Notes: generated by a model not told the origin, from the sequence alone. A stretch of DNA of 64,000 bases from an uncultured Lachnospiraceae bacterium (GCA_910586645.1 CAJUIS010000003.1:1-64000), one strand, 5' to 3'; shown: positions 1 to 8,919, counted from the stretch's first letter. A program made the numbers and translations.

Positions 1-266
1 GTCTGTGCGCAGCCTTCCACCCCGCAGCTGTTGTGTGTATGTTCTCCCGTCTGTGCGCAGCCTTCCACTCCGCAGCTGTTGTGTGTATGTTCTCCCGTCT
101 GTGCGCAGCCTTCCACCCCACAGGCATTATGCGTATGACTGTCTGCCAGCGTACAGCCTTCTACGCCGCAACTGTTATGCACATGCTCCTCTGCCAGCAT
201 ACAGCCTTCTACCCCGCAGCTATTATGCGTATGACTGCCTGCCAGCGTACAGCCTTCCACGCCGCA
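1..266. repeat. 48-bp tandem repeat encoding the CGVEGC...HxH units
   Basis: About five and a half head-to-tail copies of a 48-bp unit. The copies nearest the window edge differ by only about one base, while copies closer to the gene start have drifted, which suggests recent expansion from the 3' side. The period keeps the reading frame (16 codons). Confidence 0.9.
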
Positions 267-572
267 GACATGATATGCATGGCCGTCATCCAGACTGTGC
301 GCATAGTAACAAACTCCGTCATGGATATGGACGGACGCCGCTGTACAGTCCGGCAATGAACAAAGTGAAGGTTCATGTACGCCTGTTCTTATGCACCCTT
401 CCGCTTCACAGACAAACTGAATCTGTTCTTTTGCTTTTATATCTTTTTTTTCAGACGCCTCTTCCACACGGGAACCCTCTTCGGAATTTGCCGCCAGAGC
501 ATCCAGTGTAACGACTGCGCCGGCAACGACCGCTACAGACAAAAGAACTGTAAATAAAGAACGTATTTTCAT
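1..572 (-). CDS. Secreted Cys/His 16-residue-repeat protein (3' end outside window)
   Basis: An open frame begins at ATG 572 and runs off the left edge after 190 codons. The N-terminus (MKIRSLFTVLLSVAVVAGAV) is a signal peptide with a likely cleavage near ALA-A at residues 25-28. An acidic linker follows, then two loose repeats (residues 55-86) and, from residue 103, near-identical 16-residue units of the form CGVEGCxxxxxHxHNS, five complete plus a partial one. Each unit offers C-x4-C-x5-H-x-H, a plausible tetrahedral metal site, so the exported product could bind several zinc or other soft metal ions; that role is inference. The start has a purine-rich site (AAAGGGATGG) and a good promoter upstream. 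The opposite strand also reads open here, but only because the repeat unit is a multiple of three. Function unknown. Confidence 0.8.
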   Translation of the reverse strand, partial: MKIRSLFTVLLSVAVVAGAVVTLDALAANSEEGSRVEEASEKKDIKAKEQIQFVCEAEGCIRTGVHEPSLCSLPDCTAASVHIHDGVCYYAHSLDDGHAYHVCGVEGCTLAGSHTHNSCGVEGCMLAEEHVHNSCGVEGCTLADSHTHNACGVEGCAQTGEHTHNSCGVEGCAQTGEHTHNSCGVEGCAQ

Positions 573-622
573 ACTCGCCATCCCTTTCTTTTATAGAAAA
601 CCAAACCTTTTGCTCTTTCTAA

Positions 623-652
623 ATTATAATGCCATAAAAGCGCAAAAGTCAA
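623..652 (-). promoter_or_regulatory. Promoter of the Cys/His-repeat gene
   Basis: On the minus strand TTGACT (647-652) and TATAAT (623-628) are 18 bp apart. Transcription would begin near 616, leaving a leader of roughly 44 nt before the ATG at 572. Confidence 0.6.
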
Positions 653-684
653 GCATTTCCATATAAAAAGCATACTGTGATATG

Positions 685-711
685 TCTGCGCCCGTTCCAA
701 ACAGGCGCAGA
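685..711 (-). terminator. Hairpin after the DUF1905 gene
   Basis: TCTGCGCC (685-692) pairs with GGCGCAGA (704-711) around an 11-nt loop, immediately after the stop codon at 713. A T-rich stretch follows only about 15 nt later on the minus strand, so it is a weak intrinsic terminator candidate. Confidence 0.4.
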
Positions 712-712
712 G

Positions 713-1000
713 TCAGCTTCTTTCCCGGACGAGAACATGCACCGTATCTCCCGGCTGTTTTTTAATCTTTTCCCGGATGTCTTTTCGGACTCCAATGATA
801 TAACAGACCGAACCGTCCTGGTTTTTCACGCCCATATTGACAACGCTTCCGTCATACGGCTCACCGTCAAATTCCACATGGACTTTTGCACGGCCTGCGC
901 CAAATTCCTCCCTTACGTCATAAGGAAACGCCACGTATGCTCCGCCTTTCTCCTTCACTTCATGGATTACTGCGTCAAATTCATATTTTTTTGCGTTCAT
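713..1000 (-). CDS. DUF1905 domain protein
   Basis: A 95-residue protein that fits the DUF1905 family: small beta-barrel-like proteins with the pattern YEFDAVIHEVKEKGGAYVAF near the N-terminus and a GV-x(n)-IR-x-K-I-x-K-x-PGD-x-V tail. No enzymatic role is established for the family. The frame stays open further upstream, but ATG 1000 is chosen because CAGGAG lies five bases before it, and the upstream part is unlike the family. The gene begins 22 bp after the purL stop, so it is probably read through from purL; a direct link to purine synthesis is not implied. Confidence 0.75.
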   Translation of the reverse strand: MNAKKYEFDAVIHEVKEKGGAYVAFPYDVREEFGAGRAKVHVEFDGEPYDGSVVNMGVKNQDGSVCYIIGVRKDIREKIKKQPGDTVHVLVRERS

Positions 1001-1022
1001 AATGCTCCTGTCGCTCAACCTC

Positions 1023-4000
1023 TCACCTAAAATACATAACGCCTGATTCAAACAGCTTCATATCCTGCTCGCCGTATATATTTAACGCCACAGAGCGTCC
1101 CCGCCTTTCCACATGAGCCATCTTGCCAAGCACACGTCCGTCCGGACTTGTGATGCCTTCAATGGCGGCGTAGGAGCCGTTGATATTCCACTCTTCGTCC
1201 ATTGTAGGCTCTCCGGCTTCATTGACATACTGCGTCGCCACCTGGCCGTTTGCAAATAACCGGTCGATCCATGCCTTTGGCGCAACAAACCGACCTTCGC
1301 CATGGGAAGCCGGGCTGCAGTAAACTTCTCCCGTTTTTGCCCCTGCCAGCCAGGGCGATTTGTTTGTCACAACTTTTGTATAGACCATCTTGCTGATATG
1401 GCGCCCAATTGTATTATATGTCAGCGTCGGAGAATCTTCCCCCTGCTCCACAATTTCGCCGTACGGCGCAAGGCCAAGCTTAATCAGCGCCTGGAAGCCG
1501 TTGCAGACGCCAAGCATCAGGCCGTCTCTTTCCTGTAACAGGCGGCTTACCGCTTCTTTTAACTTTTCATTGCGGAATGCAGTCGCAAAAAACTTTGCGG
1601 AGCCTTCCGGTTCGTCTCCGGCGGAAAATCCGCCCGGGAACATAATCATCTGCGACTGTCCGATTGCCTTTTCAAATTCTTTTACGGAATCCCTGATATC
1701 TTCTGCGCTCAGATTTTTAAATACTTTTACAATCACATTCGCTCCGGCGGCCTCAAACGCCTTTGCGCTGTCGTATTCACAGTTTGTACCGGGGAATACC
1801 GGAATAAATACGGTCGGCTTCGCCACTTTATGTTTACAGACATAAATTTTATCTGTCTGATATACATCTGTATTTACAGAATCCGTCTCTTTTGAAGCGC
1901 GGGTCGGAAATACGCCCTCTAATGTGCCCGTCCATGCCTGCAGCGCTTCCTCCATTGAAATTTTCATGCCCCCGCAGATAAATTCCTGACTGCCGTTTAC
2001 CGTTCCCACAACAGAGACAAATTCCGAAAGCCCGGCCTCTTTAACCGCTTCCAGGATTTCCTTTACCCTCTCTTTCGGCGCTTCCGCCACAATATTTCCA
2101 AATCCCGGCGCAAATAACGTCTGATCGCTTACCGTCTCTTCAACTGTTACGCCCAGCTTATTTCCAAACGCCATCTTGCTTACGGCAGCCGCGAGTCCTT
2201 TGCCGTCCAGCGCGTAAGCTGACACAATCGCTTCTTTGCCGCTTAATCTTCCAATGCAGTCGTATAACTTCATCGCCTGCGCGTAGACAGGAAGATCGTA
2301 GTTATCCCTGTCAACGGCAAACAAAAGCAGGCTGTTTCCTTCTTTTTTCAGTTCCGGCGTCAGAATGTCTTTTTCTCTTGCCACATCTACGGCAAAGGAT
2401 ACCAGCGTAGGCGGCACGTCAATTTCATTAAAACTTCCGGACATACTGTCCTTTCCTCCAATGGAAGGAAGCCCAAACCCTATCTGTGCGCTGTATGCGC
2501 CAAGCAGCGCGGCAAACGGCTGGCTCCAGCGGGAAGGATCTTCTGACATCCTGCGGAAATATTCCTGAAACGTAAAGCGGATCTTTTTATAATCCCCTCC
2601 TGCGGACACAATGCGGGCTACCGATTCCAGCACGGCGTAAACCGCCCCGTGATAAGGGCTCCAGGAAGATAAATATGGATCAAATCCATAACTCATCATC
2701 GTTACCGTATCTGTATTTCCGTCTGCGACCGGAAGCTTTGCAACCATGCTCTGCGTTTCCGTAAGCTGATAGCGGCCGCCGTAAGGCATATAGACGCTGC
2801 CCGCTCCGATGGAACCGTCAAACATCTCCACAAGTCCCTTTTGAGAACACACGTTTAAATCGGAAAGCATAGCGAGCCATGCGGCTTTTCTGTCCCGGCG
2901 CTCCAGCGCTTTTTGTACCGCGGAAACTGCAGTCCTGTCAAGATAACAGTCCTTCTTTGATGGAATATCCACTGCAACGCAGGTTTCCTGATGCGCTCCG
3001 TTTGTATCCAAAAAAGCGCGGGAAATATTTACGATCTCTTTTCCCCTCCAGCTTAATACAAGGCGCGGTTCCTCTGTTACGACAGCGACAGGAACAGCCT
3101 CTAAATTTTCTTCTTTCGCATACGCCAGAAACTTCTCCATATCTTCCGGCGCAACGACGACCGCCATACGCTCCTGAGATTCGGAAATCGCAATTTCCGT
3201 CCCATCCAGTCCGGCATATTTTTTCGGAACTTTATCCAGATCCACCCTCAGCCCCGGCGCAAGCTCTCCGATTGCGACAGATACGCCGCCGGCGCCGAAA
3301 TCGTTGCATTTTTTGATTATATAGCTGACCTCTTCCCTCCGGAATAATCTCTGGATTTTGCGCTCCGTCGGAGGGTTCCCTTTCTGCACTTCCGCGCCGC
3401 AGGTATCAATCGACGCCGTGTTGTGTGCTTTGGAAGAACCGGTAGCGCCGCCGCAGCCGTCCCTCCCCGTACGGCCTCCAAGCAGGATAATGATATCTCC
3501 CGGATCCGAAGTCAGACGCTGTACCGCACGTCTTGGAGCGGCTCCCATCACGGCTCCGATTTCCATCCGTTTTGCCGCATAATCCGGATGATAGATTTCT
3601 TTCACATATCCTGTGGCAAGTCCAATCTGGTTGCCGTAAGAGCTGTATCCGTGCGCTGCGCTTCTGACAATCTTTTTCTGGGGAAGCTTTCCTTTCATCG
3701 TATCTTTTACGGATACGGTCGGATCTGCCGCGCCTGTAACGCGCATGGCCTGATAGACATACGTGCGTCCCGACAGCGGATCGCGGATCGCGCCGCCAAG
3801 ACAAGTCGCCGCGCCGCCGAACGGCTCAATTTCCGTCGGATGGTTATGTGTTTCATTTTTAAAATTAACCAGCCACTCTTCCGTTTTTCCATCCACTTCC
3901 ACCGGAACGACAATTGAACAGGCGTTGATCTCGTCCGACTCTTCCTGGTCGTCTAACTTTCCTTCTCTTTTCAGACGCTTCATCGCCATTGTCGCAAGAT

Positions 4001-4826
4001 CCATAAAGCATACGAATTTATCGGTTCTGCCCTCATAAATGTTTTTATGGGCGGCAAGGTAATCTTCATACGTTTCCGTCATCGGTTTTTTATAATCGCC
4101 TTCTCCAAACGCAACGTCTTTTAATTCTGTGGAAAACGTCGTATGGCGGCAGTGATCTGACCAGTAAGTGTCAAGCACGCGGATTTCCGTCATCGACGGA
4201 TCGCGTCTTTCTTCCTCTTTGAAATAATTCTGAATATGAAGGAAATCCCGAAATGTCATCGCAAGATTCAAAGAATCGTATAACTCTTTCAAAGGCCCTT
4301 CCGCCATTCCCGTAAAACCGTCAAGAACAGGAACGTCTTCCGGCTCTTCAAATTCAACAACCAAAGTCTCAGGCTTGTTTAAATCTGTCTCACGGGAGTC
4401 CACCGGATTGATGCAATGCGCCTTGATTGCCTGAAGCTGTTCCTCCGTTACATCCCCGTTTATCACATATGTCGTTGCGGAACGGATTACCGGCTCTTCG
4501 TCCTCATTTAACAGCTTCACACACTGCTCCGCAGAGTCGGCCCTCTGGTCAAACTGTCCCGGCAGATATTCCACGCTGAACGTTTTCCCGCCGTTTAACG
4601 CAAACGTCTCTTCATATACATCGTCTACCGGCGGTTCAGAAAATACCGTGCGGACTGCTTTTTCATACGTCGCGTCGGAAATATTTTCTATATCGTAACG
4701 AATCAGCGTGCGCACGCTTTCTGCGCCTTCGATTCCAAGATAACTTTTAATTTCCGCTAAAAGCTCTTTTGCCTGTACCGCAAACTCCGGTTTTTTTTCT
4801 ACATAGATTCTTCTCACATTGCTCAT
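1023..4826 (-). CDS. purL: Phosphoribosylformylglycinamidine synthase, single-chain
   Basis: Step four of purine synthesis: FGAR plus glutamine and ATP gives FGAM, in the cytoplasm. At 1267 residues this is the fused form found in many Clostridia: synthetase domains first, with ATP-grasp-like PurM folds (for example NETHNHPTEIEPFGGAATC), then a class-I glutamine amidotransferase. In the amidotransferase the nucleophile is Cys 1108 in GVCNGFQ and the partner residues are His 1175 and Glu 1177 in SHGEG. All three are present, so no separate purQ or purS is needed. The start ATG 4826 has GGAGGA six bases upstream. purB and purC lie 9-11 kb away on the same strand, in a separate unit. Confidence 0.97.
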   Translation of the reverse strand: MSNVRRIYVEKKPEFAVQAKELLAEIKSYLGIEGAESVRTLIRYDIENISDATYEKAVRTVFSEPPVDDVYEETFALNGGKTFSVEYLPGQFDQRADSAEQCVKLLNEDEEPVIRSATTYVINGDVTEEQLQAIKAHCINPVDSRETDLNKPETLVVEFEEPEDVPVLDGFTGMAEGPLKELYDSLNLAMTFRDFLHIQNYFKEEERRDPSMTEIRVLDTYWSDHCRHTTFSTELKDVAFGEGDYKKPMTETYEDYLAAHKNIYEGRTDKFVCFMDLATMAMKRLKREGKLDDQEESDEINACSIVVPVEVDGKTEEWLVNFKNETHNHPTEIEPFGGAATCLGGAIRDPLSGRTYVYQAMRVTGAADPTVSVKDTMKGKLPQKKIVRSAAHGYSSYGNQIGLATGYVKEIYHPDYAAKRMEIGAVMGAAPRRAVQRLTSDPGDIIILLGGRTGRDGCGGATGSSKAHNTASIDTCGAEVQKGNPPTERKIQRLFRREEVSYIIKKCNDFGAGGVSVAIGELAPGLRVDLDKVPKKYAGLDGTEIAISESQERMAVVVAPEDMEKFLAYAKEENLEAVPVAVVTEEPRLVLSWRGKEIVNISRAFLDTNGAHQETCVAVDIPSKKDCYLDRTAVSAVQKALERRDRKAAWLAMLSDLNVCSQKGLVEMFDGSIGAGSVYMPYGGRYQLTETQSMVAKLPVADGNTDTVTMMSYGFDPYLSSWSPYHGAVYAVLESVARIVSAGGDYKKIRFTFQEYFRRMSEDPSRWSQPFAALLGAYSAQIGFGLPSIGGKDSMSGSFNEIDVPPTLVSFAVDVAREKDILTPELKKEGNSLLLFAVDRDNYDLPVYAQAMKLYDCIGRLSGKEAIVSAYALDGKGLAAAVSKMAFGNKLGVTVEETVSDQTLFAPGFGNIVAEAPKERVKEILEAVKEAGLSEFVSVVGTVNGSQEFICGGMKISMEEALQAWTGTLEGVFPTRASKETDSVNTDVYQTDKIYVCKHKVAKPTVFIPVFPGTNCEYDSAKAFEAAGANVIVKVFKNLSAEDIRDSVKEFEKAIGQSQMIMFPGGFSAGDEPEGSAKFFATAFRNEKLKEAVSRLLQERDGLMLGVCNGFQALIKLGLAPYGEIVEQGEDSPTLTYNTIGRHISKMVYTKVVTNKSPWLAGAKTGEVYCSPASHGEGRFVAPKAWIDRLFANGQVATQYVNEAGEPTMDEEWNINGSYAAIEGITSPDGRVLGKMAHVERRGRSVALNIYGEQDMKLFESGVMYFR

Positions 4827-4877
4827 AGATCTTCCTCCATTTTCTCTATGCTTTTCTGATTTTATATGTCTGAAATT

Positions 4878-4907
4878 ATCATAGCGCCTTCAGTTCAATA
4901 AGTACAA
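4878..4907 (-). promoter_or_regulatory. Candidate purL promoter
   Basis: TTGTAC (4902-4907) and TATGAT (4878-4883) with an 18-bp spacer, in an AT-rich 140-bp gap upstream of purL. No clear purine riboswitch or PurR box was recognised in the gap. Confidence 0.45.
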
Positions 4908-4966
4908 TTAATATATCTTATTTTATTTATTAGTATATGTTATTATTAAAAAAAACTATTACACGA

Positions 4967-5980
4967 TTATGATTCCAACAATTCCAAAAGCTCATACACT
5001 CTGACTTTCGTCATCTTTGCTGCTTTCTGACTGACAGCCATAGATTGCATTGTCCCTCCCTCATAACTTTCGCCCGCTTTTTTTGACTCTTCTTCTTTTT
5101 GCGCAATCCATTCCCGTTCCTGTACGGTAAGCTCTTCCATTTCATCCGCTTCCTTTGTCTCTTTTAACGACTTCCATACCATATTCAGCGCGTAATCCCA
5201 AAGGTCATATATCTGCTTTGCTTTTTCGTTGCATTCCGTCTGGGTAAGCGGATCGTTTTTGACGGAGTCTTCCAAAACAGCCGCCTGTTCTTCTGCAGAA
5301 GCCACTGCCTGCTTTGCGTCCTCTATAATATCAGAGCTGAAAAATCCATACTGCATAGTCTCATTATTTAAAGCGTAAAACGGAAGCCTGTCCGTATCCA
5401 AATCCATCATTGCGCCAAAGCCAATCCAGCTTTTAAATTCCTCCGAAAGCTCTGACAAAGGCGCGCCCGGCAGGTAAATCAGAATATTCCGTGCCTGATC
5501 CAGGCCATATGCCTCGCTGTAGCAATACCGCACGCCGTCTTTTATCTCCTTTGTTTCCGGTTCATTCCGGTAACTTATCTTCTGAATCTGCATAGAATAT
5601 GTGTAATCATTTACTTTTACAGGCTGCGAAAATGTTCCGTAAAACTCCGCCTGATACCTCGTCCCGTTTGGATACTCTTCTTTGACGTCTCCCATATCGT
5701 CGTCTACATATTCGCCCGAAAAGCTGCCGTCTGCGCGAATCAAAAGAAACGTTCCCCAGCCGCCCGCTCCACTGGAAAAATAAAATTTCCTGTTCTTCAA
5801 ATGTTCAAAAGAAAACATATCCTCCTTATCCTGACTCTCCGTCTGCTCTTCTTTGAAATCTGTTTTTACGGACGCCTCCGTTTCTTTTTTTAAACTTTTT
5901 TTAAGACGGACGCCTTCGCAGCCGCACAGGGACAAAGCCACAGCCCCCGCTGTCATAAGCGCAATGATTTTTTTCTTCAT
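4967..5980 (-). CDS. Lipoprotein with LprI-like (DUF1311) C-terminal domain
   Basis: A 337-residue exported lipoprotein. The N-terminus has a KKK n-region, a hydrophobic core and a lipobox ending in Cys 21 (SLCGC). Residues ~60-210 form a beta-rich region with no family I can name (GGWGTFLLIRADGSFSGEY). The last ~100 residues match the LprI/DUF1311 pattern: an early Cys in QTECNEKA, then a helix, then QEREWIAQKEEE, then SYEGGTMQSM and a final helical segment. LprI of Mycobacterium inhibits lysozyme, but the cysteine pairs that typify it are incomplete here (only one Cys), so lysozyme inhibition is only a possibility. GGAGGA precedes the ATG. It is transcribed towards purL but is probably independent. 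Confidence 0.75.
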   Translation of the reverse strand: MKKKIIALMTAGAVALSLCGCEGVRLKKSLKKETEASVKTDFKEEQTESQDKEDMFSFEHLKNRKFYFSSGAGGWGTFLLIRADGSFSGEYVDDDMGDVKEEYPNGTRYQAEFYGTFSQPVKVNDYTYSMQIQKISYRNEPETKEIKDGVRYCYSEAYGLDQARNILIYLPGAPLSELSEEFKSWIGFGAMMDLDTDRLPFYALNNETMQYGFFSSDIIEDAKQAVASAEEQAAVLEDSVKNDPLTQTECNEKAKQIYDLWDYALNMVWKSLKETKEADEMEELTVQEREWIAQKEEESKKAGESYEGGTMQSMAVSQKAAKMTKVRVYELLELLES

Positions 5981-6092
5981 CGCTTCCTCCTCTTCCCTTT
6001 CTACTCTATTCCTGTCAAGAATAACATAAAAAATCGGCGTTTTCTACCGTTTAAGGAGGAAAACCGGCTTTACTGAAAATTTCTGGCCCCCA

Positions 6093-7424
6093 TTAATATT
6101 GATACCGTTTCCGATATTTCACAAACATCAATGCGGACAGAGCCAGAGCCATAAGCTCCGCTGCCGGCGTAGCCAGCCAGATGCCATTTACCCCTAAAAT
6201 TGCGGGCAGCGCCAGCATGGCAATCAGCATAAATACGAAGGAACGAGAGAAAGCGAGAACCGCAGAGACAATGCCGTTTGACAATGCGGTAAACATCCCG
6301 CTGGCAAAAATATTAAAGCCAATAAAGAACAGCGCCAGGGTGCAGATTCGATTTCCGGTGACCGCCAGATTATAAACCGGATTATCCGGCCGTGCAAAAA
6401 CGGACACCAGAGGCTTTGTTGCGGCAAAGGACGCTGCCACTGTCACAAGGGAAATGACGGCAATTACTTTCAGGCTGATGGAAACCAGTTTCTTCAGCTT
6501 TTCCTGATTTTTCCCGCCATAATAGTAACTGAGCATGGGAGAGACGCCATAGGAATACCCCGTGTAAAGGGAACCTGAAAACATCAGGACATACATGATG
6601 ATGGTCACGGCCGCAACGCCATCTTCACCGGCATAATGGAGCATCGTCCAGTTGAACATCATCGTAATGATGCCTGTGACCAGAGCCGTCGCCATTTCAG
6701 AGCATCCGTTTGCCGCCGCATTTGCGAGAACTCTGAAACGGAAAGCGGGCTTTGTGAAGTGAAGGAGGCTCTTTTTGCTGCTGAACACAAACAGGCCAAC
6801 AACGGCAGTCACAGAGTAGCCAAGGCCCGTGGCAATGGCCGCACCGCTGATTCCCATCTTCAGAATGCCGATAAACACATAGTCAAGCGCAATGTTCAAC
6901 ACGCCGCCTGACACGGAACAAATCAAAGACAGGGTTGCTTTTTCAGAAGCGATCATATAGAGAGTGAAATTGTTCATCAGCAGGATTGGAACCGTAAAGA
7001 AAAGATAACGGCCAAGATACGAGGCACAATATCCCGCAACCTCCACAGACAGCCCCATGCTCCCAAGAACAGTTTCCATCAGGGAGTATCCGAGCACAGT
7101 CATAACCAGGCCGGCAACCACGTTCACCAAAATCAGGAACGTGAAATCTTCCCTGGCTTCTTTTGGCTTTTGCTCACCCATCTTTTTCATAATGGCCGCA
7201 CTCCCGCCGGTCGCCAGCATGGCAGAAATTGCTGTCACCACTTGAATCACCGGGGCCGTCAGGTTGATTGCAGACAGCGCGCCCATACCAATCAGGTTTG
7301 ATACAAACAGACCGTCAACCATGGTGTAAAAAGACATAAAGACAGACATTGCAATGGTAGGAACCGCAAATTTGAGGATGTTCCTCAGTGTGACCGGCTT
7401 GTTGTAAGCATTTTGATTTTCCAT
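6093..7424 (-). CDS. MATE family efflux transporter
   Basis: A 443-residue membrane protein with about twelve hydrophobic segments arranged as two related halves, the usual size for MATE cation-coupled exporters of drugs and other small cations. It opens with the typical TLRNILKFAVPTIAMSVFMS and carries GLFVSNLIGMGALSAIN (first half) and the SYGVSPMLSYYYG stretch (second half) seen in the DinF/NorM-like subgroup. AAAAGGAG lies seven bases before ATG 7424. Its promoter is a MerR-type element shared with the divergent regulator at 7513, which makes drug-inducible expression very likely. The substrate cannot be read from sequence. Confidence 0.92.
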   Translation of the reverse strand: MENQNAYNKPVTLRNILKFAVPTIAMSVFMSFYTMVDGLFVSNLIGMGALSAINLTAPVIQVVTAISAMLATGGSAAIMKKMGEQKPKEAREDFTFLILVNVVAGLVMTVLGYSLMETVLGSMGLSVEVAGYCASYLGRYLFFTVPILLMNNFTLYMIASEKATLSLICSVSGGVLNIALDYVFIGILKMGISGAAIATGLGYSVTAVVGLFVFSSKKSLLHFTKPAFRFRVLANAAANGCSEMATALVTGIITMMFNWTMLHYAGEDGVAAVTIIMYVLMFSGSLYTGYSYGVSPMLSYYYGGKNQEKLKKLVSISLKVIAVISLVTVAASFAATKPLVSVFARPDNPVYNLAVTGNRICTLALFFIGFNIFASGMFTALSNGIVSAVLAFSRSFVFMLIAMLALPAILGVNGIWLATPAAELMALALSALMFVKYRKRYQY

Positions 7425-7443
7425 TATTGTTCTCCTTTTTTAC

Positions 7444-7472
7444 TTGTTTTTCTCCGGTATATGAGTTATCAT
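7444..7472 (+). promoter_or_regulatory. Promoter of the merR-type regulator
   Basis: TTGTTT (7444-7449) and TATCAT (7467-7472), spacer 17 bp, reading rightward. It overlaps the -10 box of the leftward MATE promoter, and the shared dyad lies at its start site, so the regulator probably represses itself. Confidence 0.5.
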
Positions 7473-7498
7473 AATCCGTACAGTAACTGTACAGTCAA
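7468..7498 (-). promoter_or_regulatory. MerR-type promoter and operator of the MATE gene
   Basis: On the minus strand TTGACT (7493-7498) and TATGAT (7468-7473) are separated by 19 bp, the overlong spacer typical of MerR-activated promoters. The spacer holds a perfect dyad, GTACAGT-A-ACTGTAC (7478-7492), the expected MerR dimer site. Binding with DNA twisting would bring the two boxes into register. Confidence 0.88.
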
Positions 7499-7512
7499 GA
7501 GGTGTTTTAAAA

Positions 7513-8355
7513 ATGGAGAACAAAAAGAAGCTGCTCACAATCGGTCAATTTGCGGCCCTGCATGGCATCAACAAAAAAACTCTGATGTGGTACGATGAAA
7601 TCGGCCTGTTTCATCCATCATTGATCCATCCCGAAAATGGGTACCGATATTACAGCTACTATCAGAGCGCCATTCTGGAAACGATTCTGCTGCTGCGGGA
7701 GATGAATGTACCGATTGATGAAATCCGGGCATTTATGGGAAACCGTTCCGCCGCCAGCATGAAACAGCTTTTACAGGAGAAAATCAATGATTTAGACCGC
7801 AGCATGGCGCATCTGAGGGCGATTCGGAAAACGCTGTCTTACCACTGTCAGAATATGCAGACATTATTGACGATGGACTTATCGGAAATCAGCATCGTAC
7901 AGAAGAAAGAGCGCAGTTTAGTTACTGTAGACATCCATCCGGACACTGCGTTTGATAAGCAGGCAGAGATGATTACCGCCGAAACGAAAAAATATCAGCT
8001 TCGCCGTCTGCACGATGCCTCTTATGGGACGATGATTGCGGTAGACAGTCTGCAAATTGGGAACTTTGAGGATTATTCCAAACTTTTTATTGAAATCCCG
8101 TTTCCCATAAAGAAAGATGGATTGCACATACAGCCTGCCGGAGATTATGTGCGGGCGTTTTACAAAGATGCAACGGAAAGCCCTGTACTGTGTTACCAAA
8201 AGATATTTGAATACGTCAGAGAACACGGTCTTGCATTATCTGGATTTTCTTATGAAGTCATTATCAATGAAAATGTGATTGACCGGGCAGCGGATGCGCT
8301 CGTGCAGATTGAAATACCTGTAAAATCCAAATCAATCGTTTCGGGCAAACACTAA
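7513..8355 (+). CDS. MerR family regulator with effector-binding domain
   Basis: A 280-residue transcription factor. Residues ~8-76 are the MerR winged helix-turn-helix (LTIGQFAALHGINKKTLMWYDEIGLFHPS, then NGYRYYSYYQ), residues ~80-120 the dimerisation helix, and the rest a GyrI-like small-molecule-binding domain as in BmrR/BltR. It is divergent from a MATE exporter and the promoter between them has the MerR architecture, so the natural reading is a drug-sensing activator of that exporter. AGAGGTG precedes ATG 7513. The VOC and YciI genes downstream on the same strand may be co-transcribed. Confidence 0.92.
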   Translation: MENKKKLLTIGQFAALHGINKKTLMWYDEIGLFHPSLIHPENGYRYYSYYQSAILETILLLREMNVPIDEIRAFMGNRSAASMKQLLQEKINDLDRSMAHLRAIRKTLSYHCQNMQTLLTMDLSEISIVQKKERSLVTVDIHPDTAFDKQAEMITAETKKYQLRRLHDASYGTMIAVDSLQIGNFEDYSKLFIEIPFPIKKDGLHIQPAGDYVRAFYKDATESPVLCYQKIFEYVREHGLALSGFSYEVIINENVIDRAADALVQIEIPVKSKSIVSGKH

Positions 8356-8446
8356 GACGCTGCCACGCAAAAGGAGCGGCAGCCCGCATCTGACGCGATA
8401 CGAGAAACAGAACAGCAATTTTCAGCACGGGAAAAGGAGAGCTTCT

Positions 8447-8845
8447 ATGAAACTGAAAAACATATTGATCGCTGTAAACGACATCAAAAAATCCGTCTCG
8501 TTTTACAGGGATATTTTTGGACTTGAAGTCATCCTGGACCAGGACGGCAACGTCATCCTGACAGAAGGTCTGGTTTTGCAGGACGCAAAGATATGGAAAA
8601 ATTTTTTAAACCGGGAAATCATCCCAAACAGCAACTCCTGCGAATTATATTTTGAAGAAAAAAATATTGAAGCATTTGCGGAAAAACTGGAGCATTACCA
8701 TGAACCGATCCAATATGTCAGCAAACGGATGACGCATAGCTGGGGACAAACAGTCATCCGGTTTTATGACCCGGATGGCCACCTGATTGAAGTCGGAACG
8801 CCTGTGGCGCCGCCGGAGGATATGCAGCAGACGCAGTCTGCATAA
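8447..8845 (+). CDS. VOC superfamily (glyoxalase/bleomycin-resistance-like) protein
   Basis: A 132-residue protein with the paired beta-alpha-beta-beta-beta modules of the vicinal oxygen chelate fold: MKLKNILIAVNDIKKSVSFY at the N-terminus and VIRFYDPDGHLIEVGTP at the C-terminus. Members include glyoxalase I, dioxygenases and antibiotic-binding proteins. The Glu in LIEV is a usual metal ligand, but the first-half ligand is unclear, so a binding or resistance role is as likely as catalysis. AAAGGAG lies eight bases before the ATG. It sits 91 bp after the MerR gene beside a multidrug exporter, which fits a small xenobiotic-response group. Confidence 0.85.
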   Translation: MKLKNILIAVNDIKKSVSFYRDIFGLEVILDQDGNVILTEGLVLQDAKIWKNFLNREIIPNSNSCELYFEEKNIEAFAEKLEHYHEPIQYVSKRMTHSWGQTVIRFYDPDGHLIEVGTPVAPPEDMQQTQSA

Positions 8846-8919
8846 CGGCGGTCTCTGACACAGACTGCAGATTTGCTTTTGGAAAGTAGAACCATATAAA
8901 ATAAAAAGGAGAAAACCAT

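Noticed and set aside
1..266. CRISPR-like regular repeats
   Set aside because: Units are contiguous with no unique spacers, and they code for a regular Cys/His peptide unit.
5..511. A 168-codon rightward frame over the 48-bp repeats
   Set aside because: It is the mirror of a frame-preserving repeat. The leftward frame has a signal peptide, ribosome site and promoter, while the rightward one has none and reads as low-complexity basic sequence.
4827..4966. A purine riboswitch before purL
   Set aside because: The 140-bp gap is AT-rich and lacks the paired stems and conserved junction bases of the purine aptamer.
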